A stretch of DNA of 64,000 bases from Nautilus pompilius (lineage: Eukaryota > Mollusca > Cephalopoda > Nautilida > Nautilidae), in assembly GCA_018389105.1 (NCBI GenBank), contig JACATO010001053.1, positions 372,001 to 436,000 on the forward strand, read 5' to 3'. Shown here one piece after another: positions 62,401 to 64,000 of this stretch. Under the pieces are notes generated by a model. The model was given only the letters and a program-made list of their open reading frames with translations. It ran no database searches and was not told where the DNA came from. The translations under genes and the position numbers were made by a program. How positions within the stretch are numbered: position 1 is the first letter of the stretch; each line of letters opens with the position of its first letter.

Positions 62401-63212
62401 CTTTGGAATGATCCTATTGGCAAACAAATTTCATTGGTTACACATTAAATAATAAGATCCATTCCTCAGATGTAGAGGGAAACCATACTGGTACAGAAAG
62501 CTGTTGGAGTTACCTCCCATTTATTTGTCAAGCAAATTGGAGTAGGAATTGCAGAAAAGTTTTCCATTTGGTTAAATTAAGGCTTAATTTTTCTGTAGCA
62601 TTTTTCTGTTCACTATTCCCAGTGAGATGATTGTTACAAAGGTTCCCTTGGGTGGGGGCTTAATCTGTCTTTCTCTGTAAGGAAAGTCAAGATACAACTG
62701 GAGGAGGGGCCATTGAACTTGCTGTTTAGGGAAAAAAAAGTGGGGGTTAATTATTGTTTAGATACCTAAAAACTTTCAGCATGTTCTGTATTTTCAGGTG
62801 CGAAATCTGTACAGCTGTATAAAGATTGCTGAGGATTTCGTTTCTCCAGAACATCTCAACCATTGCTTCCGACTGACTCAAGAGTTTCGTCACCTGTCCC
62901 ACACTCACAGTAATCATGAAGATAAGCTTCAGGTGAGTCAGACAATTTACAAAAGATGATTTGGTTCCCATTATTATTTATTTAATGTGAAAGCTGTATA
63001 CATGCTGAAATTAGTTGTCCCTGTACCCTGACGTGTGGTGGGGGATTAAGTATCTAAATAAACTATCCAACTACTGCACCAATTTGTGGCAATCTCTCTC
63101 TGCTCCCTCTACTGATATGATTGCTCTTTCTTTTTTGTAGGTAAAAAATATTATTTATCATGCAGTGAAAGATGCTCTAGCCATGCTGAATGATAGTGAT
63201 CCACCTGAATGA
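7204..63212 (+). CDS. KDM3: KDM3-family JmjC H3K9 demethylase (JMJD1C/KDM3B-like), 22 exons, 5'-partial
   Basis: The family removes mono- and dimethyl marks from histone H3 lysine 9 in the nucleus, using Fe(II) and 2-oxoglutarate, and acts as a transcriptional coactivator. Joining 7204-7298, 24440-24566, 26694-28677, 45316-45562, 49271-49450, 49898-51910, 52057-52239, 52499-52673, 52975-53170, 55395-55495, 55841-55957, 56371-56529, 57670-57771, 58105-58220, 59101-59781, 60004-60175, 60343-60564, 60706-60831, 61374-61513, 61918-62094, 62798-62932 and 63141-63212 gives one frame of about 2,505 codons. Order: JMJD1C-like N-terminal block, disordered region, ER-rich helix (about 700-790), Ser/Pro/His-rich region, NLS (1281-1295), cysteine-rich zinc finger (from 1707), LRELL motif (2037-2041) and JmjC domain (about 2160-2480) with ligands H2303, D2305 and H2436. 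Human JMJD1C is about 2,540 residues; with the missing Tudor-like N-terminus this protein would be longer. It probably represents the pre-duplication KDM3. Confidence 0.95.
11845..12252 (-). repeat. tRNA-derived SINE-like repeat, copy 2, with poly-A tail
   Basis: Read on the minus strand from 12252, a tRNA-like head (TATGAGTGGTTCCACTACTG, then AGTTCAATTC) gives A-box and B-box elements. A body with C/A-rich and (CA)n stretches follows, ending in an A run, seen as T at 11845-11862 on the plus strand. It shares the GTTGTTTCCAATGTAG block with copy 1. Target-site duplications were not evident. Confidence 0.5.
12579..12604. repeat. (TA)n microsatellite
   Basis: Pure alternating TA tract in the large intron. 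Confidence 0.9.
13222..13267. repeat. Long (CT)n microsatellite
   Basis: About 45 bases of uninterrupted CT, preceded by a poly-T run at about 13187-13202. It is the longest dinucleotide tract in the window. Confidence 0.9.
22924..24063 (-). mobile_element. Decayed Tc1-like DNA transposon (DD34E type)
   Basis: The left end ACAGTATTGTACAAAAGTCT (from about 22925) resembles Tc1 terminal repeats. A degenerate inverted match (GCTTAAGACTTACTCAGTACT) sits near 24040-24062, giving an element of about 1.14 kb, normal for Tc1. Minus-strand translation in shifting frames yields transposase pieces: [44 protein letters not shown] and PPQSPNF. These match the Tc1 order KHGGGSVMVWG, MNAEKYIDIL, QDNAPKHTA and PAQSPDLNP. 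The catalytic aspartates sit in degraded blocks and several frame changes and stops are present, so it is dead. It lies about 380 bases upstream of the second coding exon. Confidence 0.8.
24440..24566 (+). CDS. KDM3: KDM3 exon B
   Basis: TTTTCAG acceptor and AGAG|GTAAAT donor; phase 0 in, phase 1 out. The product begins [14 protein letters not shown] and aligns with the HSHYTRAQANSPRP segment that directly follows the exon A homology in human JMJD1C. This confirms that the 17.1-kb intron is removed without an exon between. It is rich in Arg, Ser, Thr and Asn and probably disordered. Confidence 0.9.
24567..26693. other. 2.1-kb KDM3 intron
   Basis: AT-rich and without a gene. It holds a compact hairpin at 24620-24658, a G run at about 25083-25093 and an ATTAATTAATTAATT stretch near 25111. 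The acceptor of the next exon is an AAG rather than CAG/TAG. Confidence 0.7.
26694..28677 (+). CDS. KDM3: KDM3 exon C (large disordered exon with conserved SPLIID block)
   Basis: The 1,984-base exon runs from a CTTTTTTAAG acceptor to an AAAG|GTGAGT donor, phase 1 in and phase 2 out. It starts with a lysine-rich, NLS-like stretch (QKEKKRK). A long low-complexity Ser/Lys/Glu region follows, then the block [16 protein letters not shown] at about residue 516, which matches SPLIIDKNEHFTVYRDPALI of human JMJD1C. Next come Ser/Pro/His/Gln-rich sequence and finally the start of an ER-rich helix (about residue 700 on). The open frame closes three bases past the donor, as expected for a true exon end. 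Confidence 0.95.
30489..30520 (+). repeat. Possible solo Tc1-type terminal repeat
   Basis: TACAGTTGTGGTCAAAATTA resembles the outer end of Tc1-family terminal inverted repeats. No partner repeat or transposase belonging to it was seen, and it abuts the left end of the mariner relic. Confidence 0.3.
30537..31335 (-). mobile_element. Internally deleted mariner transposon relic
   Basis: On the minus strand the N-terminal half of a mariner transposase is clear: [36 protein letters not shown], then [12 protein letters not shown] and ASVEADPRK. These match the usual KxNHxAxEAxxNI, FGxxxxNERTVQxWFxKFR, LEDxxRSGRPS and xxxEADPxx. A degraded central part ([16 protein letters not shown]) and KRIMVTVWW follow. 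The sequence then jumps to the C-terminal [16 protein letters not shown], so the segment with the second and third catalytic acidic residues is missing. The left end TTAGGTTGTTAGAAAAGTTT looks like a terminal repeat; the right one was not found. Length is about 0.8 kb against about 1.3 kb for intact copies. Stops and frame changes confirm it is dead. Confidence 0.85.
31775..32011 (-). repeat. Possible LINE endonuclease scrap
   Basis: A 78-codon minus-strand frame contains [14 protein letters not shown], then [20 protein letters not shown]. This recalls GVxFxVHKDI...SDRxIxIRLxxxPxxxxxxQ of APE-type LINE endonucleases. The similarity is short and the expected YAPT motif is not preserved. It may be chance. 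Confidence 0.25.
35385..36000 (-). mobile_element. Decayed Tc1-like transposon fragment
   Basis: Minus-strand translation in changing frames gives [10 protein letters not shown], then [26 protein letters not shown] and [11 protein letters not shown]. The order matches the C-terminal half of invertebrate Tc1-like transposases (SRxxxADGRxRV, HxARxxxxFLQxxNV, SPDLxPIEHLW, IxAxGGHTRY). The plus-strand sequence TACAGTGCACAGATATCAGG near 35382-35402 lies where the transposon end is expected beyond the stop codon. The other end is not visible. Catalytic blocks are degraded and the element is dead. Confidence 0.6.
39475..39494. repeat. (GT)n microsatellite
   Basis: Short alternating GT tract at the left flank of the CpG island. 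Confidence 0.85.
39622..39648 (+). promoter_or_regulatory. G-quadruplex-forming GGGT repeat
   Basis: A GGGGG block is followed by five GGGT-type units. Six closely spaced G runs of three or more separated by single T loops are a textbook quadruplex pattern, here on the sense strand inside the CpG island. Confidence 0.7.
40500..40781 (+). other. KDM3: Candidate alternative 5' exon (non-coding) of short KDM3
   Basis: The segment ends at the best sense donor in the island (GCGAGCAG|GTGAGT). The start is unknown and drawn arbitrarily. Spliced to exon D at 45316, the open frame that crosses the donor (ATG 40692) would be out of phase with KDM3 and stop within exon D. Translation would therefore have to begin downstream, for example at ATG 45347. 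No transcript evidence is available. Confidence 0.25.
40891..40908. promoter_or_regulatory. AT-rich patch with octamer-like site in CpG island
   Basis: CATAAATTATGCTAATCG is an isolated AT-rich run inside very GC-rich DNA. ATGCTAAT (40899-40906) differs by one base from the POU octamer ATGCAAAT. Binding is inferred only. Confidence 0.3.
40955..40976. repeat. (CCCG)n tract
   Basis: Tandem CCCG units could form a quadruplex on the minus strand, or an i-motif on the plus strand. It lies downstream of the candidate donor, in the CpG island. Confidence 0.75.
44891..44916. repeat. (CT)n microsatellite
   Basis: Pure CT tract about 400 bases before the exon D acceptor, too far to be its polypyrimidine tract. 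Confidence 0.85.
45077..45104. repeat. Poly-T run (28 T)
   Basis: Homopolymer in the intron about 210 bases before exon D. It could be the reversed tail of a retroposed element, but no SINE body was recognised beside it. Confidence 0.85.
45316..45562 (+). CDS. KDM3: KDM3 exon D (ER-rich charged helix)
   Basis: TTTTAAG acceptor and CAGCGG|GTAAGT donor; one base completes the Arg codon begun in exon C, and the exon leaves in phase 0. It encodes alternating Glu/Arg/Lys heptads ([20 protein letters not shown]) that extend the helix begun in exon C to about residue 790, then [20 protein letters not shown]. Such patterns form single alpha-helices or coiled coils. ATG 45347 lies in a good start context (AAGATGG) and would be the first in-frame Met for a transcript starting in the CpG island. 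Confidence 0.93.
45563..49270. other. 3.7-kb KDM3 intron
   Basis: AT-rich. It holds a (GT)n tract at about 45766-45788, a poly-A at about 46446-46461 and (GA)n at about 48075-48092. Open frames at 45963-46154 and 46482-46820 have no recognisable product. No gene seen. Confidence 0.7.
49271..49450 (+). CDS. KDM3: KDM3 exon E
   Basis: ATTCAG acceptor and AAGCAT|GTAAGA donor, 60 codons, phase 0 on both sides, so it could be skipped without a frameshift. It encodes a Ser/Pro-rich start ([11 protein letters not shown]) followed by a Gly/Lys/Ala-rich, probably disordered segment ending in [12 protein letters not shown]. No named domain. Confidence 0.88.
49451..49897. other. 447-base KDM3 intron
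   Basis: Contains short (GA)n and (CT)n tracts, the latter close to the acceptor and part of its pyrimidine tract. Nothing else seen. Confidence 0.8.
49898..51910 (+). CDS. KDM3: KDM3 exon F (Ser/Pro/His-rich, NLS, conserved KLKKAW block)
   Basis: The 671-codon exon lies between CATCAG and GCTCAG|GTAAGA, phase 0 on both sides. It begins charged, then His-rich ([15 protein letters not shown]), then carries long Ser/Pro/Thr/Gln stretches typical of disorder. Landmarks: a ISVPPPLIK motif like KPPPLIK of human JMJD1C; a bipartite [18 protein letters not shown] at residues 1281-1295; [16 protein letters not shown] at about 1462, nearly identical to [16 protein letters not shown] of JMJD1C; and sumoylation-type motifs VKQE (979) and IKKE (1483, followed by acidic residues). 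The frame closes about 50 bases past the donor. Confidence 0.95.
52057..52239 (+). CDS. KDM3: KDM3 exon G (lysine-rich)
   Basis: TTTTAG acceptor and TCAAAA|GTAAGT donor, 61 codons, phase 0 on both sides. Very basic ([34 protein letters not shown]), probably nuclear-localising or DNA/RNA-contacting. It includes an IKLE sumoylation-type motif at residue 1576. Confidence 0.92.
52499..52673 (+). CDS. KDM3: KDM3 exon H
   Basis: TTGCAG acceptor and GAGAG|GTAAGT donor; phase 0 in, phase 1 out. Ser/Asp-rich start, IKTE sumoylation-type motif at residue 1633, then a basic segment ([15 protein letters not shown]) just before the zinc-finger region, comparable in place to the basic stretch before LKQTGESF in JMJD1C. 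Confidence 0.92.
52674..52974. other. 301-base KDM3 intron
   Basis: Pyrimidine-rich short intron; nothing further seen. Confidence 0.8.
52975..53170 (+). CDS. KDM3: KDM3 exon I (first zinc-finger cysteines)
   Basis: TTCTAG acceptor and CGAAA|GTAAGT donor; phase 1 in, phase 2 out. [20 protein letters not shown] and MKCRECRL...FCRFYAFR match the start of the KDM3 cysteine-rich domain (CRECRL, then FCRFYYFR in JMJD1C). C1707 and C1710 form the first CxxC pair. This domain is required for demethylase activity in the family. Confidence 0.95.
53411..53433. repeat. (CT)n microsatellite
   Basis: Short CT tract preceded by (CTCG) units. Confidence 0.85.
54480..54591 (+). mobile_element. Fragment with pogo/CENP-B-type helix-turn-helix
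   Basis: Plus-strand translation reads IISYAVE in one frame, then after a one-base slip [20 protein letters not shown] and TLEKIEA. This matches the DNA-binding helix-turn-helix of pogo/Tigger and related transposases (xxxYAxxxGNRAAAxxFGVxxxxVRxWRKxxxxLx). No DDE domain was seen nearby. It is most likely a short dead transposon remnant inside the KDM3 intron. Confidence 0.45.
55395..55495 (+). CDS. KDM3: KDM3 exon J
   Basis: TTCCAG acceptor and ACCAG|GTAAAC donor; phase 2 in, phase 1 out. It encodes [20 protein letters not shown] and a short tail, aligning with LSFSKNGVVRIDGFSSPDQY of JMJD1C between the two halves of the zinc-finger region. Confidence 0.93.
55496..55840. other. 345-base KDM3 intron
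   Basis: AT-rich with a pyrimidine-rich end (TTTCTCTCTAG); nothing else seen. Confidence 0.8.
55841..55957 (+). CDS. KDM3: KDM3 exon K
   Basis: CTCTAG acceptor and GGATT|GTAAGT donor, phase 1 in and out. [20 protein letters not shown] matches IETSKYILDIIGDKFCQLVT of JMJD1C, followed by a conserved W-x-x-K-D segment. Confidence 0.95.
55958..56370. other. 413-base KDM3 intron
   Basis: AT-rich; nothing recognised. Confidence 0.8.
56371..56529 (+). CDS. KDM3: KDM3 exon L (core zinc finger)
   Basis: TTTCAG acceptor and GTTTCA|GTAAGT donor, phase 1 in and out. [20 protein letters not shown] and [12 protein letters not shown] are almost identical to the JMJD1C/KDM3A zinc-finger core. All CxxC pairs are intact (CDVC, CHKC, CLDC). 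Confidence 0.97.
56530..57669. other. 1.1-kb KDM3 intron
   Basis: AT-rich with a poly-T run near 57107-57119; no gene or repeat recognised. Confidence 0.75.
57670..57771 (+). CDS. KDM3: KDM3 exon M
   Basis: TTTCAG acceptor and TGATG|GTGTGT donor (a weaker donor), phase 1 in and out. [20 protein letters not shown] followed by TQIIP matches the W.KC.KGQ.H.PE.LMPTQIIP block that closes the zinc-finger region in KDM3 proteins. Confidence 0.95.
57772..58104. other. 333-base KDM3 intron
   Basis: AT-rich with an AAAG acceptor; nothing else seen. Confidence 0.8.
58105..58220 (+). CDS. KDM3: KDM3 exon N
   Basis: TTTAAAG acceptor and AACCAG|GTATGT donor; phase 1 in, phase 0 out. [20 protein letters not shown] then CPCGKN matches HAARGKWGIKANCPC of KDM3B, including the last cysteine pair of the family's Cys-rich region. 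Confidence 0.95.
58221..59100. other. 880-base KDM3 intron
   Basis: AT-rich, ending in a poly-T run (about 59026-59039) before the GACAG acceptor. No gene seen. Confidence 0.78.
59101..59781 (+). CDS. KDM3: KDM3 exon O (linker with LXXLL motif, start of catalytic unit)
   Basis: TGACAG acceptor and GGGCAG|GTAGGT donor, 227 codons, phase 0 on both sides. It carries [11 protein letters not shown] (SPLHWLADLA in JMJD1C), [13 protein letters not shown] with the nuclear-receptor-box LRELL (2037-2041; LRDLL in KDM3A/C), [16 protein letters not shown] (ILDDIIASVVENKIP) and the catalytic-unit opening [17 protein letters not shown], which is nearest to KDM3A/B. Confidence 0.97.
60004..60175 (+). CDS. 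KDM3: KDM3 exon P (JmjC domain start)
   Basis: CTGCAG acceptor and CTCCA|GTAAGT donor; phase 0 in, phase 1 out. [20 protein letters not shown] and [14 protein letters not shown] followed by FWDGFEYLS match the GQPVLVSGVHKKL..LWKPE and DLVNCR...FWDGFE segments of KDM3B. Confidence 0.97.
60343..60564 (+). CDS. KDM3: KDM3 exon Q (JmjC domain)
   Basis: TTTCAG acceptor and CTATG|GTATGC donor, phase 1 in and out. [40 protein letters not shown] and [12 protein letters not shown] are near-identical to KDM3A/B. Confidence 0.98.
60706..60831 (+). CDS. KDM3: KDM3 exon R (JmjC Fe(II)-binding HxD)
   Basis: TTGCAG acceptor and GGAAG|GTATTG donor, phase 1 in and out. [20 protein letters not shown] contains the facial-triad His (codon 60744-60746) and Asp (60750-60752). 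The sequence matches KDM3A/B. Vertebrate JMJD1C, as I recall it, has Glu at the Asp position. Confidence 0.98.
60832..61373. other. 542-base KDM3 intron
   Basis: AT-rich; no feature beyond splice signals. Confidence 0.8.
61374..61513 (+). CDS. KDM3: KDM3 exon S (JmjC domain)
   Basis: TTTCAG acceptor and AATAAG|GTAAGA donor; phase 1 in, phase 0 out. [20 protein letters not shown] matches the family motif [20 protein letters not shown]. The segment before it is family-variable. Confidence 0.97.
61514..61917. other. 404-base KDM3 intron
   Basis: AT-rich, with a TTCAAAG acceptor of the less common AAG type; nothing else seen. Confidence 0.8.
61918..62094 (+). CDS. KDM3: KDM3 exon T (JmjC, third Fe ligand)
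   Basis: AAAG acceptor and CACCAG|GTTTGT donor, 59 codons, phase 0. [20 protein letters not shown] and [13 protein letters not shown] match KDM3A/B. The His at codon 62089-62091 (residue 2436) is the third Fe(II) ligand, 133 residues after the first; KDM3A spacing is 129 as I recall it. Confidence 0.97.
62095..62797. other. 703-base KDM3 intron
   Basis: AT-rich; no gene or repeat recognised. Confidence 0.78.
62798..62932 (+). CDS. KDM3: KDM3 exon U (JmjC C-terminal part)
   Basis: TTTCAG acceptor and CTTCAG|GTGAGT donor, 45 codons, phase 0. [20 protein letters not shown] and [20 protein letters not shown] are nearly identical to KDM3A/B. Confidence 0.98.
63141..63212 (+). CDS. KDM3: KDM3 terminal coding exon V
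   Basis: TTGTAG acceptor. [20 protein letters not shown] then PPE and TGA at 63210-63212. It matches [13 protein letters not shown] of KDM3A/B and ends shortly after, as in the vertebrate proteins, so the stop is the true C-terminus. Confidence 0.97.
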   Translation, partial: VKNIIYHAVKDALAMLNDSDPPE

Positions 63213-64000
63213 GGAGCTAAAAGTTTACCATGGACTGACTACCAGCACAAGCGTCTACAATCTCTATGGTGGTGGGAGAGAAAGGGCTGATAAAACAATG
63301 GTTTTCATAGACCCCCTCCACAACCAACCCATATTGTCAAATGATGTCATGACAATGAAGTCTTTCAATCTGAATTATGAATGAATTCATGGACAACCTT
63401 TCACTACCAAATGTAGTTGTGATATTTGGCACACAAAAAAAAATGGAACTTTGCCTCAACTGGTGGATTTTTTTTTTTTTTTTTTTTGCAATAATATGTA
63501 GATACATTTCAGGCTGTGGAGTACTTAATCAAGAACTGTTCCTTTTCCCTTCCAAAGATGTCTGCAGTGTGCCCTTTAAATAAACTGCTGCTGCTACTTT
63601 GAAGATAGTTTCTTAGGGTTCGAAATCTTGTCTGCAGCTGTGGGCACAATTTTTCAGTGATGATCTCATCAGATGAACCAGGAATTGACTCTAGGTACAA
63701 ACTGTAATATAAACATTTGAAACAATTCTTGAAGTTGGTTGGTGAAAAAAAGTCTGTTTTAGTCCAATGATTTGTGGATGGAGAGAACAAGCAGTTGGAC
63801 ATTACCAGACAGACTTGTAACCAACCGTCTGTCTGTCTCCTCGTGTGAACATTTACAAGAAAAGAAAATTCATTGCGACACAGCTAAATTCTGAGGGGGC
63901 CATGATCACCAAATCTACCATTACAGCAGACTTTTGTTTTTCTTTCTTTCTTTTTTGGCATTCAGCTGTTCATGTTAACCCACCTTTGAGCCAAAATTTT
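63213..64000 (+). other. KDM3: KDM3 3' untranslated region (may continue past window)
   Basis: Non-coding sequence follows the stop codon. It contains a poly-T run (about 63468-63487) and one AATAAA at 63579-63584, followed by CTG repeats. Whether the transcript ends just after that signal or continues beyond 64000 cannot be decided here. Confidence 0.75.
63579..63584 (+). terminator. KDM3: Candidate polyadenylation signal AATAAA
   Basis: Canonical hexamer about 370 bases after the stop codon, the only one I see in the visible 3' UTR. A downstream GU-rich element is not obvious. Confidence 0.45.

Noticed and set aside
1-64000. tRNA, rRNA, miRNA, CRISPR, retroviral or other LTR elements
   Set aside because: Scanned by eye on both strands. 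Only the tRNA-like heads of the SINE-like repeats were found, and no LTR, capsid, envelope or polymerase signature.

Overview
This is a eukaryotic window occupied almost entirely by one large plus-strand gene: a JmjC histone H3K9 demethylase of the KDM3 family (JMJD1A/B/C, JHDM2). I reconstruct 22 coding exons from 7204 to the stop codon at 63210-63212. They join in one frame with GT-AG introns and give about 2,505 visible residues. The 5' part is missing: the first exon seen enters mid-codon, and the N-terminal Tudor-like exons must lie left of the window. The 3' UTR starts at 63213 and may run off the right end.

The organism is an animal, most likely a non-vertebrate. One gene combines blocks I know from vertebrate JMJD1C (SPLIID...YRDPELM; KLKKAW.QRHS) with a catalytic C-terminus closer to KDM3A/KDM3B, as expected for an unduplicated KDM3. 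Introns are long and AT-rich and carry Tc1/mariner-type relics and tRNA-derived SINE-like repeats. A lophotrochozoan such as a mollusc is my best guess, but the window does not prove it.

Layout: 1-7203 upstream intron; 7204-28677 three N-terminal exons separated by a 17.1-kb intron; 28678-45315 a 16.6-kb intron with a mariner relic, a second Tc1-like relic and, at about 39.05-41.9 kb, a strong CpG island; 45316-53170 middle exons (charged ER helix, Ser/Pro/His-rich disordered region, NLS, SUMO motifs, first zinc-finger cysteines); 55395-63212 thirteen closely packed exons for the rest of the zinc finger, the LXXLL motif and the JmjC domain. All three predicted Fe(II) ligands (H..D......H) are present, so the enzyme looks catalytically competent.

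The most interesting signal is the CpG island inside the large intron, on the junction that splits the ER-rich helix. It has G-quadruplex tracts and a strong splice donor and looks like an internal promoter for a shorter KDM3 that lacks the N-terminal third. No convincing tRNA, rRNA, miRNA, CRISPR or second protein-coding gene was found. The mobile elements are decayed DNA transposons (two Tc1-like, one internally deleted mariner, a pogo/CENP-B-like helix-turn-helix scrap) and SINE-like repeats.
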